Assembly: GCA_963971535.1 (NCBI GenBank)
Contig: OZ020587.1
Location: forward strand, 164,093,140-164,157,139
Source of the DNA: Notolepis coatsorum
Taxonomy: Eukaryota; Chordata; Actinopteri; Aulopiformes; Paralepididae
DNA length: 64,000 nt
Direction: 5' to 3'
Shown: positions 31,160 through 43,221 of the stretch, one piece after another
Layout of the letters: the number at the start of each line of letters is the position of its first letter
Numbering within the stretch: position 1 is the first letter of the stretch
Made by a program: the position numbers and the translations under genes
The notes under the pieces: model-generated
What the model was told of the DNA's origin: nothing
Databases searched by the model: none
Seen by the model: only the letters and a program-made list of their open reading frames with translations

Positions 31160-31890
31160 AGTCCTAGGCTGAACGTGCTCTTCATTCATCTCATTCATTC
31201 ATTCAATTCATATCTCATTATGTGTTATTTGTTTGAGAATTCAAATACACAGAAATGGCAAAAGAGCGTGTTATATTATTTGTAATAATATTATGTACAT
31301 ATATATGATATCCTAAATTACCTGTTATATTGGTTTGTTTACATGTGTCTTGTGTTTTGTAATGCACACTTGAAAGTGGTTTGTTTTTTCACCAAGTGTG
31401 GAAGATGAGACATTACTTTATTGCCTCTCCCCTCTGGGCATCATAGCAGCATGGGGAATGGGTAGAGTAATAGAATACATTTTATCTGAATATACAGTAT
31501 ACTATCAGTACGAGTAAAAGTAAAAGCTATACACTAGGTGCAGTACACACAAGGTACCCTAACTGGCATGATAAACGTCATACGTTGTAGTCTGTGCAGG
31601 TTTTGGTGGTTAAGAGTCAGACACACTGAATGGTCAGACGATCCAAATAGTTATCCAGTTCTGCATAGTAATCAGAGCCAAGTAAGAGTACGAGTAAAAG
31701 TAAACAGAATGTATAATATGGCTTTTCTAGGACAAAGACAACGAGGGTAATGGACCGGATTGATTTATGTTACCAAGAAGGACAATCCTTTTGGAATCAG
31801 GGTGTGGAATAAAATGTAGGATATTTTAAACTGCTGTTTCTTTTTTTTATAGTCTCTGGTAAGTATTTACTGGACTATTTTGGGGGTGTT
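31160..31890. other. No gene seen
   Basis: AT-rich sequence with CATT repeats near 31180-31210 and a repeat-end-like stretch near 31410-31460. I see no coding or structured element. Confidence 0.5.
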
Positions 31891-31897
31891 GGATTTT

Positions 31898-32087
<190 letters not shown>

Positions 32088-32550
32088 GATTCCATTTGTA
32101 ATGCGCTTTACAGTTGCGGGGCAAATCTCAAAGCGCTACAGTTAAAAGAACTTAAAAACTAGCGAGAATAAAGGAAAGAAAGAATATAAAAATAGGCAAG
32201 ACTAAACATAGAATAACATAGAGAAACAGAATAAATAAAACTGATAAAATAAATTGGTAAAAGAACATAAAATGATATATATATATGTAACGGAGGTACC
32301 GCGTGTCTATCCACAGTCACGATGGACAGTGTAGTGAAGTGGCTGTGGACGTTAAGCAGTACTACAAGTAAACTCACTCCCCAGAGGCATCCAGACCCAT
32401 TACCAAGAAGTGAATTCACCAGGGTTCAACTCCCACTCGGGGCAATCCCTTAATAGGGGTCGAATCTGAAACACAACGCAGAGCAATACGAGACCGGCTA
32501 CATATATATATTAAAAAGATTATATCGACATGAATGTGTTTTACGCTTAG
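32088..32550. other. Repeat-end sequence, no gene
   Basis: The first 60 bp resemble a LINE tail (GCGCTTTAC, CAAAGCGCTACAG). The remainder, with GTAACGGAGGTACC and AGGGTTCAACTCCCAC, may be a degenerate tRNA-derived repeat. Nothing firm can be assigned. Confidence 0.35.
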
Positions 32551-33043
32551 TGTAACTGAGGGGTACAATTCCCTGACTGTATTGAGAGTATGGTATCATT
32601 AAACCACTACTGAGTTATGTACTTTAATTACTGGCCATACAGTACACGGTATATATGGTGAACACCCACACAATAACACGGCTTAACAAAGAAAGTCCTG
32701 TTTGGAATATTTATTAGAAGAGCAGCAATATTAGATTACAGTATTGAGAATTAGGGTCGCGCTTGTATGGCGAAGAATGTGCATGAATAGGTCAAGAGCG
32801 TAAGTCCATGAGCATATTACGATGGGGATAATTAATACCACCTGTAGCATAAGAATTATATAAGGCACACTCATAGGTCAGCTGGAGATACTAAGGGGGT
32901 TCCCTCCGGTTGTAAGCCAGCAGGGGAGAGGAATGTTCGGATGCAAAAGTCTGGATCAACGAGGAATCAATAAGCTCCAGCTACGGGAGTCGGTACATAT
33001 ACTCCCCTCGATCGGCAGACAAAAGCAGCAGCTATAATCCAAG

Positions 33044-33292
33044 TAGGGCGACAGTGGCTCAGGAGGTAGAGCAGTCGTCTGGCAATCCGGAGGTTCCCGG
33101 TTCGATTCCCACTCCTGGGCAGCGTGTCGATGTGTCCTTGAGCAAGACACTTAACCCCTAATTGCTCCCGATGAGCAGGTTGGCACCTTGCATGGTTGCC
33201 TCCACCGTCGGTGTGTGAATGGGTAATATGTAAGTAACAAATTGTGAAGCGCTTTGGATAAAAGCGCTATATAAAAAAGCAGCCATTTACCA
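33044..33292 (+). mobile_element. tRNA-derived SINE (family Y) inside BEL/Pao LTR
   Basis: The head has box A-like TGGCTCAGGAGG and box B GGTTCGATTCC. The body has GAGCAAGACACTTAACCC. The tail GCGCTTTGGATAAAAGCG is typical of teleost SINEs that share a LINE 3' end. It ends ATATAAAAAAGCAGCC. Truncated relatives lie at 37855, 46620 and 60172. A target duplication is not clear. Confidence 0.8.
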
Positions 33293-34108
33293 TGCGCGAC
33301 AGCATGGATGAAAGCCAGCCAGCCTCTTCCTACAGACGGGCTCGAGTGATGCTCCTCACGGGTAGATCCCACACAGCAGTGGGGTAGACGGTTCTCTGCT
33401 CCAGCAGCCACAGTACCAAAGCAATAATAATCCAGCCGGAAAAGGCTCTGCATTCGCCGATGTAGATTCTCCTGTGCACTATACTTCACATTTAACTAGG
33501 TCGAACTTGACGTTATTTCACTAAGCTCTGACACTTTTACTATCCTATTCGCACGCGGTTCTAAGTGCTCTATTTGGACGCAAAGTTGCTCACTTCACTT
33601 GGTCGTTGACTCGTGGTGAAGGCTTTACTAGTAAGGAACGGACGATACGTTGAACGAACGTTTTAGGATAAGACAAGACTACTGCTGTATCCACCTGCGC
33701 CGTATTTATACGTAAGGTGAATAATCTAGTGCCAACCTCAGTTCTGTCTCGTATTACTGTGCAAACCTGGGCATGTTGAGACATGTCTTGGCGGTGGCTT
33801 TGAACTAGACATTGGGGGTATGGCCGTTGGCGCCTAGGGGGTCGCTGTCCAATAGGAGAACGAATATTATGGTCTGGCCTGTACCTAGGTAAAGGGATAT
33901 TCCGTGTATATGTACAAAGAATATACAAGGGACATCAAACGATATACAAATATTATACAAGGGATCTCAAGTGATACATATATATATTCGGTTTAATCTG
34001 ACCCTTTGTAACAGCCGCCTCCTAATTAGTCCGCACCTAATTAGATAAGCAGAGACAGATTAACCGTCTTGTCCACTACTCAATGTCCGTTGTGAGGAGT
34101 AGGGCAAT

Positions 34109-34751
34109 TCACAAAGTCAGTGGGTCATGGTCGTCAGCAAGGGAGTCAGGTAGCCTTGGCAACTCTATCAGCCTCGCCACGGGTCGGGTGTATGTCCGTC
34201 CCTGGACGAGCACTTCTGCCGCTCTGACCTTTCCGTCGGCACCAGTGATCACTTTGCTTACGCGGCCGGCCGGCCATGCAGCTCGGGGTAGTGACTGGTC
34301 TATGATCATGACGACTGTGTCCACTTTTAAGTTGTCCCCGTCCTTGACCCGCTTCTGACGGGCTGGAAGGGATGGTAGGGGGGTTAGGAGGAAGCGGGCC
34401 TGAGACTGCTTTGATCTGTGCTTGGCTGTGCCTCCACCTCCTCTGTCTGTTTCTCTTGTTTGGTCTGTACCCCGTCTGAGGAGGGGCCGGTTCCGGCCGC
34501 CCCATCAAGGAGTCGCTTGGGGTGCTGGGTTCGAGGTCAGCTACGTCTGGAGCGCAGCTGAGGGGGGTGGAGTTCGGAACTCCCTCTTGTGCCCACGGTT
34601 CTCTCACAGGCCTCTCGCCTAATGTCAATAGCCTCTCAACGGGCTGTACGGGAGAGTGGCCGGTGTCGCTCACCTTTGTGAGCGACACCGACACCGGCTC
34701 TAGCCAACTGGGCTGTGGCGGAAGCGAGGAGGAGAGTCTTTTCAGACCCAT
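34109..34751 (-). pseudogene. BEL/Pao copy 3 C-terminal domain, frameshifted
   Basis: 34109-34324 encodes IIDQSLPRAAWPAGRVSKVI and then LVQGRTYTRPVARLIELP, nearly the same as copy 1. The preceding segment (LMGRPEPAPPQTGYRP) is in another frame within 34146-34751. A small palindrome with GTGTCGCTCAC arms at 34662-34690 lies at the deletion junction after the protease start. Confidence 0.75.
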
Positions 34752-35654
34752 CGTCTACGACGGCGTAAGTGTCCAGGACCTTGTCCTCGTAGCTCAGGAG
34801 CACTCTGACCACTTTGATGAGCACTCGGGGGGTCCCGCTATGCTGGTCTATATGGAGCACTCCTGTTGGTTGGTTGCCTTGGATCTTCTGGGGTGGTGCC
34901 GACTCGCGGTCGTCCGAGTAGCACCGTGACTCCCCGTGTCTGCTGTAGCAGTCGGGACACCAGGGGGGCAGGGGGCGGTCTGGTGGATCTTCGGTACTGG
35001 TGCCACCGCCTCGGCCTGGTACATTACCGTGATGGGCCCACTTTGTTGTCCTGGCGGACGCCTGTTGATGTCATGCAGGACCTCCAAGTGGGCGCCGCCG
35101 CACCTGCTGCACTTCTTCTTCAAACGGCACTCAGCTGCCATATGGCTGCGCGCGCAGCGGAAGCAGCGGCGGTGGTCTTTGATCCACTGACTCACCTCGT
35201 CCATGGTCAGCTTCTTGAAAGTGTCACATTGGTACAGCCGATGTTCCCCTTCACAGTACTGGCATTCAATCTTCCACTCCTCTTTCGTCGAGGGGGTGTT
35301 GTGGTTCTTGTGCTGCGGTACTGATTCGGCTTGGTGCATAACGGTCACCGACCGGCGGTTATCATTTGATCCCCGAGGTCCTGGTCTTGGGCTTGGTCCA
35401 CTCCACACGAACGTGTCCAGTCGTAGGCTGCTGACTTCTCTTGCGAGGAAGTCAGATAAGTCTAGGAGGGATGCCTCTGGGCCGTTGGGGTCGCGGTGGT
35501 CTCTCTGCCGCCGAAAACGCTCTTGTCGGGCGGGAGGGAGCTTCTCTAATATCCTTTCTACATTAGAGTTAGCGTACAGTTCATATATCCCTTTTTCCCT
35601 TTGGGACCCCAGCATCCCTACCAGGGACTGTACCTTGATAGAGAGGTCATCCAA
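34636..35654 (-). pseudogene. BEL/Pao copy 3 Gag and protease start
   Basis: 35654-34848 encodes the end of the Gag domain and three zinc knuckles (CQYCEGEHRLYQC, CFRCARSHMAAEC and a third). An overlapping frame at 34860-34636 gives the protease motif VVDDGSEKTLL, again with DDGS as in copy 1. Coding stops within the protease. The Gag N-terminus is missing because the element is truncated at 35712. Confidence 0.8.
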
Positions 35655-35712
35655 TGCTCTGTTGTCTCTGGCTGGGGGGAGGCGGTCGATATCTCTGACC
35701 TTGTGTGTCTGA

Positions 35713-36260
35713 TTAAAAATATATATATTTTTTTTTTATTTTTTTTTTATACCGTCAACATATTCTTAAATAATAGCGCTGCCCGAGGCTGGGCATGATA
35801 CAGTCAACATATAGCAAGAGAGAGAGCGAGAGAGAGCTCCCGTTCTACAGTCAACCAAGAACAGGAACATGACATGCTGTAATGAGGCTCTTAGAAAATT
35901 GTGTTGTCTATTTTATCTACTTGTTGTATCTATTTTATCTTAACTCTTTCTTTGTGATTTATTGTATTTTTCTTGGGACCATGTTGGAAACAAGTCGACA
36001 GACTTTCACATGTTATCCTTGTACCCCTTGTTTTTATACTATTGTATAAATTGTATGTACTAAATAAAAATCAAATCAAATCAATATACAGTGTACAGAG
36101 AGAGAGACACATTGGAAAGAAATTGAAATGCTATTTGGCCCTAAACAGAGAGTACACAGTGGCAGAATACCTGAGCACTGTGACTGAAGATCCTTGACTA
36201 GGTACAGATTCAGCGAGCACAGCCTAGCCATCGAGAAAGGCTGCCATAGGCAGACTGTGT
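35713..36260. other. AT-rich sequence without a gene
   Basis: T runs, a GA stretch at 35818-35838 and a polyadenylation-like AATAAAAATCAAATC at 36063. No element or gene identified. Confidence 0.45.
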
Positions 36261-36265
36261 GTGTT

Positions 36266-36267
<2 letters not shown>

Positions 36268-36304
<37 letters not shown>

Positions 36305-36345
36305 ATGTGTGTTTGTCGTGTGTGTGTGTGTTAGAGAGAGAGCAT
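36268..36345. repeat. GA/TG microsatellites
   Basis: A pure GA run at 36268-36302, then TG and GA runs. A second GA run is at 37218-37240. Confidence 0.9.
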
Positions 36346-36826
36346 GTATGAGAGAGATACGCAAAGATGACCCCCTAAAGGATATTCAACTTTTAATGAA
36401 AGAACAAAACAGAAGGAAAAAATTACTTCACAAAGGCAACATGAATATACATAGATCCAAAAGGACAAAGATCAACACTTAAATCCAAAGAGAAGAGGGT
36501 CTATACCAGAGAAAACAAAGCAGCAAGGAGCCATTTGGCCGACATCAGCTAAAGGCTAGCCAGGTAGGCTACTGACACCAGGCCACACACAGCTTTGGCC
36601 AACGGCCCAACGCTACCCAAGCTACACAAACGACCAAGACAATGAATTCACACACAGCACATGTCGTATCTCCAAATGTTGTGAAGTAACATATGTTTTG
36701 CCTGGAAAAAAACATCGTTATTAACAAAACATTCGGGAGGGGAAGGAAGGAAGAGTGGGGTAATGTCATGACATTTTCATTAATCTTACCTGCACCAAGG
36801 AACGCAGGGCGAAAGGCTGCAACACA

Positions 36827-37504
36827 GGTCTCCACGTTGACGAAAGGCCTCTCGCTGGCGGGACAAAAAGCTATGCTATGGCCGGAGCCTTGTCATGGTG
36901 CAGGCCCGACTACATCTTCTGTCAAAGATGATGTCGTAGTCAGAGTGCCAGAACCCCCTGCTATTCTCACGGCTAATGTCAATGGTCGTAGCACAAGCTA
37001 ACAGCTAACTAGTCTCTAGGCTAACTGATAGCATCAAACGAACGTTCCCAGCCGAGCGCAGCTAAACAGCTAACTGGCTAACAGTTAGCTCAACCAGGCT
37101 ATCGCTAACCATTAGCTAACGCAGAAGCAAGCTATGCGGCTACATACAGGTGCTGACACCAGGCCACACACCGTTAGCTACTAGTAGTACTACAACAGCT
37201 AGTCGGCCAGTTTAGCTCCAGAGAGAGAGAGAGAGAGAGATGTCCACGGCGGGAATAGAATAGAGTTAATAGAATAGGTTAAAAACTCACCAAACGTCCA
37301 AGAGGATGGAGACAACCGCGTGGAGTTGACGAAGTTCATCTGCCAAACGACCATCCTCTTCATCTTGGCTGCATGCGCATGATGCGCTTTCTCTAGGTTA
37401 GCTAACGCTAGTTAGCCTTTAGCTAAGCTAGCTACTAACCGACATCACCATGACAAGGCTCCGGCCATTTGTCCCGCCAGCGAGAGGCCTTTCGTCAACG
37501 TTCC
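36827..37504. repeat. Inverted repeat with about 60 bp arms
   Basis: Left arm 36835-36900 (ACGTTGACGAAAGGCCTCTC onward) and right arm 37447-37504 are reverse complements. The left arm has a 12 bp extra insert (AAGCTATGCT region). About 550 bp lies between the arms, rich in GCTAAC. No ORF is convincing. Confidence 0.8.
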
Positions 37505-37740
37505 TTGGTGACCGACCGACTGATAATGACCGACCTCTTCGTCTTGGCTGGCATAACTAAGCATAATAGTCAAAAGCTGCACGCGCGAAATAGTCAAACG
37601 CAGCTGACGCGCGCCGGCGTACTACACATGATGTAAGTAAAGTAAGACCCAGGAACAAGTCAGACACATTCTACAAACGTGTCTAATGTGAAATATATAA
37701 GCATATAAGCAAAACTAGATTTTAGGTCTGTGATGAAAAA

Positions 37741-37815
37741 GGGCCTCGCGGGAAGGGGGGCCTCCCAAAAAAAAAAATTTTTTTTTTTTTTTAGGCCCCC
37801 CTTCCTGCGAGGCCC
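37741..37815. repeat. Strong hairpin, 23 bp GC-rich arms plus A/T arms
   Basis: The arms 37741-37763 and 37793-37815 pair with one mismatch. Between them an A run is followed by a T run that also pair, so nearly the whole 75 bases fold on themselves. See findings. Confidence 0.92.
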
Positions 37816-37854
37816 TGTGCGACCGCACTGCTCGCACACCGCCTGAGGCGGCCC

Positions 37855-38010
37855 TGCCCCTAACTGCACCCGATGAGCAGGTTGGCACCTTGCACGGTCG
37901 CCTCCGCCATCGGTGTGTGACTGTGTGAGTGAACGGGTAAAATGTGGGGAACAAATTGTAAAGCGCTTTGGATAAAAACGGTTATATAAATGCAGCCATT
38001 TACCATTTAA
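37855..38010 (+). mobile_element. SINE family Y, 3' fragment
   Basis: It matches 33160-33292 (GATGAGCAGGTTGGCACCTTGC, then GCGCTTTGGATAAAAACGG and CAGCCATTTACCAT). The tRNA head is missing; the hairpin lies just upstream. Confidence 0.8.
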
Positions 38011-38220
38011 TAGTTCTCCAGTTCTGCATAGTAATCGGAGGCTTATAAAAGATTCTATGTTTCTGCTTTCGGATTCCTTGGGGGGGGGTGGCGGGTCATG
38101 GCCTGTAGCCGTGCCGAGGGGGGTTGGTGATTCTGGATGTTCTGGTAGATGGACATGGTGGTGGTTGCATGGGGGGGGGCACCGGGGCCGGGGGGGTGGA
38201 GCTTTCACTGCGACAATCCA

Positions 38221-38580
38221 GAAGGTTAACCCTTTCACAACCACACTACATAAGGTTAACCCTTTCACTACCACACTACAGAAGGTTAACCCTTTCACTA
38301 CCACACTACAGAAGGTTAACCCTTTCACAACCACACTACATAATGTTAACCCTTTCACAACCACACTACAGAAGGTTAACCCTTTCACTACCACACTACA
38401 GAAGGTTAACCCTTTCACTACCACACTACAGAAGGTTAACCCTTTCACTACCACACTACAGAAGGTTAACCCTTTCACAACCACACTACAGAAGGTTAAC
38501 CCTTTCACTACCGCACTACATACGGTTGACCCTTTCACTACCACACTACAGAAGGTTAACCCTTTCACTACCACACTACA
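38221..38580. repeat. 30 bp minisatellite, 12 tandem copies
   Basis: The unit is GAAGGTTAACCCTTTCACTA plus CCACACTACA, 12 copies in perfect 30 bp register with a few substitutions (A/T at one site, CATAA/GAAGG variants). As 30 is a multiple of three, several frames on both strands stay open. It is head-to-tail without spacers, so not a CRISPR. Confidence 0.97.
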
Positions 38581-38589
38581 GACCCACAC

Positions 38590-38930
38590 TACATGTCACC
38601 CCACTTCTTAGGGACCTGCACTGGCTCCCCATTGCCACACGAATCCGCTTCAAGGCCCTCGACCTGGCATACCGTGCGGCAAAGGGAACAGCTCCCGCCT
38701 ACCTCCGGTCAATGGTCTCTAACTACACACCCTCAAGACCCCTACGCTCTGCATCTTCTGGCCGCCTCAGACCCACTCCTACCCGAGCTCCCGGAGGGTC
38801 ATCAAGGAGAAGCCGCCTATTCTCAGTCCTTGCCCCACAATGGTGGAATGTTAGGACAGCCGAAACCCGTCCAATCTTTCGCCGTCGACTAAAGACGCAC
38901 TTCTTAAATCATTATCTGAAATGAAAGGGG
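38590..38930 (+). pseudogene. LINE reverse-transcriptase C-terminal fragment
   Basis: The frame running out of the minisatellite encodes HVTPLLRDLHWLPIATRIRF, later APQWWNVRTAETRPIFRR and KTHFLNHYL, the standard C-terminus of L2/Rex1-type LINE ORF2. The continuous frame with the minisatellite is accidental. Only the end of the LINE is present. Confidence 0.8.
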
Positions 38931-38968
38931 GGGGGCGGGGGGGAATATATATATATATATATATATAT

Positions 38969-39267
38969 CTAACGTAAGGTTATGTATATAACCAAGTTCT
39001 ATGAATTATGGTGACGCTCAGCGTCAGTCTGCACGCACTTCACTTCGTGCACGCGCCCTGAATAAAAAATTCCACAATGTACCTTTACATCCCAACATTC
39101 GTCTGGCGACACCCCTATCCGCTTACCTTCATAAGCAGGTGTGTGGTCACCTACTCGCCTTCTTCCCAAACTTTCACCAGAAGGTGAGATCAAGGGCCGC
39201 AGTGGCGTCCTGACGCTGAGCGTCACCATAATTCATAGAACTTGGTTATATACATAACCTTACGTTC
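38969..39267. repeat. Palindromic terminal block of the DIRS-like element
   Basis: About 60 bp at the left (AACGTAAGGTTATGTATATA onward) is repeated inverted at the right, enclosing about 180 bp. The enclosed sequence is itself the inverted copy of the other end of the big element (44320-44441 and 46477 onward). It could be an internal complementary region of a DIRS element or a small derivative inserted next to it. Confidence 0.7.
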
Positions 39268-39299
39268 TATTTCATTATGGCTCCGCTCAGCGTCAGTCT

Positions 39300-42130
39300 G
39301 CACAAGAGGAGCTGAGCGGGAGCCAGAAGCTCGACAAATGTACCCCGCTGAGGCCCCCCACAACCATCAGACCGGGGAGGACCGAGCCCCCCGACCCTCC
39401 CTAATGGAGGATACCCTCCCTATTGGAGGACGGGAGGGAGACGGATCCGACCGTGCGAAGAGGAACTCAAGCAACTCAATGCACAGGGTGAGCAGATCGT
39501 GGCTTGACCCCACGACTACGCACACGCACAACCCACATGCCACCAGGGAACGAACGGAAGGAACAACCCTCGTTACTGCCCCCAAAATCACGGAGTCAAG
39601 AGCAAACTCAACCCCGTGGCAAGGCCATAGCAGCGGAGCGCAAAGGGACTGGATCTCCTGGAAAAAGGGGGCCCGGAGAGGTCAATGACGCCAGGCATCA
39701 AGACCCCACCAGGCGGTCACTTAGTGACACCGCCCCCCACATCGCCAGCGTATTCGGACAGGGCCCCTCCAAGAGCGGGCCCTTTCCCCCCAATAGTACA
39801 CCGCCTGGCACACTGACTCTGCAACACAGGCAGTCAGCATGGCCGTAAAGCACTCAAAAAGGTTAACCAACGGAAGCAGGCAGCGCACCAGGGAAACCAG
39901 GCAGCAGGCTGTAGACCCGAGTCTGGAGCACTGCGGACGAGACAGGCGCCAAAGGGGTCAACTGAAAACAGCCCCCCCAGCGGAAGGGGCGTATGCTGGC
40001 ATTGTTGCGCACCATGACAAAGCCTCCATAAAAAAAAAACCCACCCAGAGGGGTCGAGGCAGAGAAGGCTGACACGATTGGCAGACGTCATGAACGTGCA
40101 GGGGCACACTCAACCGGGTAACCCGGGAGTTGACTCTGCCCCAACACACCAGGGAATCAACCACCCTCTTGGTACCACATACGGTGGTTGATCCTATAAA
40201 CCTCAAGAAAAAAGGGTTATCCCAGGCCTACGGTTTCAACAAAACATTACTTCGGACCGGGCCCGGCGGCTCGGGAAGCACACAGGGTTACCAGAGGAGG
40301 TCCAGAAGACCACCCCAACAGCCACCTCTTCGCCATGTGTGAGAGAGGAGCGAAAGAAAGGAGAACCAGCCCCTTATAATAGTGCCAGGTACAACATGTA
40401 CCCAACAAAGGGTCTCCATAATGCCTAACCCCGTGACACCCGGGCCGACCCGGCATTTTTCCCCCTGAAAAAAGCACAAGTCCCTCAGGGTACCAGAACA
40501 GCAGATCTGCATCCCCGGCGGACAACGGGTTAACTGACCTGGACCAGCGCGACCAGAACCAGTCCCGTGCCCTAACCACGCCGACATGCCCACTCCAGAA
40601 GAGGGGGCAGGTATGCGTGTTGATCTAAAACATGAAAAGAGGGCGCCACCCAGACGGTCCTATTATACCACGCTCAGTGGCCCACCCCAAGGGCGTGAGA
40701 CCCCTCTACCTATGTTCTGATTTATTCCGTTAACATCCCCCAGATATGAACGAGAATCCGTCGAGACCCAGTAACAGGCTCTCGGAAGAGGAAAAAATCC
40801 CCCATCTCAGTTTCCCTATAAAAACGCTGTTTTAATAACAAGCAACCAAGGCGTACTAGCCTCCCACATGATTCTTAACAGAAACACCCCGAGCCAGCAC
40901 TATATATGCGTCGGGACCCAAAACATATCAATGGACAGTCTAACCAGACCCCACATTGATCCTTCAAGGCGCCTGGGAGAATGACAAGAAGGTTGTCATG
41001 CTTCATATTCTCCACTCTTTTTTATTAAAAAAGAAAGAAACACCGATTGACATGAATCCCACGTGACGCAGCCGAGGGTAAAAATTGTTTACATCTTTAC
41101 ATCCCGCCACCCTCACCACAGAGGAGAGACGGAACTCCTCAGAGAGACTTAGACCCACGTGAGCCGTAGATTGAAAAGTCACGGTAACATTGAGTCATGT
41201 GACCAACCGACTCAAGTTACACGTATATCGAGCGTTAGTAGAACAGTAAGTTCCTACGCTCTGCCCCGACAACTTGAACAACAACAGACCCTACATACGG
41301 GTCTAAACTCACGGAAGCCGTCGTCCAATAGAAACGTGCCTAGTGACGTTTGCTATGACGGGGGGAAACCCAAGACTCAATCGCCTGTGATAGGTGCGGA
41401 GTCTGGGAAACCCTTCCCCCCCCCCCTCTCCTTGCCAAGCCGCCTAACAGCTTGGCCCTGACCGAATGAAAAGAGATTCCAATAACCCCCTGACCAATCA
41501 GAAGAGGGAAGGAGGGGTTTATCCGGTACCCCTCACAAGCCCAACCCTTGCATACGACAACAACAATAGCCATATGATACCTTCAGTAGCAATGCTAATG
41601 AATAGCGCAAGCTAATTCAATGCACTCTAACCACAGACACATCTGTGAACAGGGTTTATAGCAAGACCAAGTTGTTTGTGTGTGAACCCGACACCCGTAT
41701 CTATGTTGTAAGACACAGAAAATCTGATAGAGAGAGAGAGCGGCTGAGCCGCGATACGTTTTCATACGAGCATTACTGCAAACCAACACAATAGTGTTGC
41801 AGCTCAATATCACTGTTTAAGAAACAGAGCACACAACTAACCTCTACCTTTATGTGAAGATTCAGGTCGAGGCAGAAAAAACCCTTTTTCAACCGAGTGT
41901 AGGCTGCAGGCCTTGCTTAAGCTCTAACATGAAAGTAACGTCTAGCCCTCCTATCAAACCCATACTAGTGAAAGATTCACACGTTGCATCCCCATCATAT
42001 GTTTGGTGAATAAACACACAGTTTGTTAACAAAAAATACAGTCCCCCTTTAGGAGGGACTCTTTATTTTCCAACAAAATCATAGAGGGGCCGGGAAGGGA
42101 ACAGGGGGGGACCACAGAGGGAAAAAGTCA
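39300..42130. other. GC-rich interior of DIRS-like element, no recognisable pol
   Basis: Both strands contain only short ORFs without reverse-transcriptase, RNase H or recombinase motifs. In a complete DIRS element this position, downstream of gag, would hold pol. Confidence 0.5.
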
Positions 42131-42135
42131 ACAAC

Positions 42136-43206
42136 TTAGCGACGCCTGCCACGAGCCGCTCGGGGCTTTCCACCCCGTGGAGCCCCGAAGGGACGGTAAA
42201 CGATCGGCGGCTGGTCTCGACGATCCCTACCGTCACCTCCGGGCGTAGATGGGCCGGCTGCAGTGGCGGAGGCGCCCTCTCTCCTCCTGGCCTTCTTCGC
42301 CGAAGGTCCAGCAGTGGCGGTGGTAGCAGCGGCGGCCATGGCGGAGGAACCTCGACAACGCGGCGGCCGTCTGGCAACATCGGGCGGGGGGAAATGAGGC
42401 TGGAGCACGGAGCGCTCCTCCTGCATCTCCCTGCAGGTTGAGGTCATCAGCTGCAGTGCCGACCCGAATAGTCCAGCCTCGGAGAGGGGTGCCGTCAGAA
42501 GTGGAGTCCTCTTCTTCTCCGGCACACGCGCCTGCTCCAGCCAAAGGTGGTGCTGGATCAGAGTGGCCAGGGTGCGCACTTTCCCAGCGGCTATAGCCTG
42601 CGGCTGAATCAGATGCAGGATGGCTCCTGCCGACTGGGCGAGCTGATCATGCTGTAAATCAGTCAGATCCGTGCCGCCCGTCAATATCCCGGACATGAAT
42701 CTCGCCAGCTGCGCGATGTTGGAAGTGGCAGCTAGAGATTGTGTCCCGGAGATAAATGACTGGTCGCTCCAAAACGCCAACCGCCTCGCCGATTTCCCTT
42801 GGGGAACCGGCTTCCGTAACGGCTCCCACACCACCTCAGGACAAAGGAGCGCCGCCATCGGCCTATCAAGCCGTGGCACGCCCTCCTTCATGCCGTCTAC
42901 CAAACCCACCACCCGCGTGACTTGCACGTAGGCAGGAGTAAGATGTGGGAGACCACCTGGCCCTGACGGACGTAGGCCGCCATCGAGGGGAAAAATGGGT
43001 AGAAAACGTCCACCCCTCTCACCGGGCGACGTTGCCATAGATGACCTATGAGATCGTCAGGGACAGGAACAGGCAGTGGCTGCGGCAGCGGCACGCCGTT
43101 TGCGACTGCCGCCGCCGCCATGAGCTCAAGGAACAAAGCACGCAGTTCCCCCTGCATACTTTCCTCCTCCGAGCCCGCGTCCCTCACATACAGCAGACTA
43201 CTGGTT
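42136..43206 (-). pseudogene. DIRS-like Gag, C-terminal part
   Basis: 43187-42980 is in the frame of the upstream part; a frameshift near 43000 leads into the 43038-42136 frame. The latter encodes a helical region (about residues 40-190 of that ORF, with LWLEQ and LFGSAL), then an Ala/Arg/Gly-rich basic tail ending GGKPRAARGRRR, suited to nucleic-acid binding. DIRS Gag is structural; the nuclear protein LAP2-alpha carries a domain derived from such a Gag. The split comes from the SINE at 43222. Confidence 0.6.
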
Positions 43207-43221
43207 AAGGAGCCACATTCT

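Larger units (their letters stand above)
32551..35712 (-). mobile_element. BEL/Pao copy 3, gutted and 5'-truncated
   Basis: One LTR (32551-34013) begins TGTAACTGAGGGG like copy 1 and ends TTTGTAACA. It contains a SINE. Internal sequence on the minus strand keeps part of Gag, the protease start and the DUF5641-type C-terminus. RT, RNase H and integrase are deleted. The copy ends at about 35712 in T-rich sequence, with no second LTR. It is a sister subfamily of copy 1. Confidence 0.85.

Noticed and set aside
38221-38580. Regular 30 bp repeats suggesting a CRISPR array
   Set aside because: Units are contiguous with no spacers, in a vertebrate genome; it is a minisatellite.
37660-38611. 309-codon minus and 184-codon plus ORFs
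   Set aside because: They run through the 30 bp minisatellite, which is open in several frames, and through the hairpin and SINE.
39242-39688. 148-codon plus-strand ORF in the DIRS-like element
   Set aside because: No motif, low-complexity polar composition, and opposite to the gag gene; likely accidental in GC-rich DNA.
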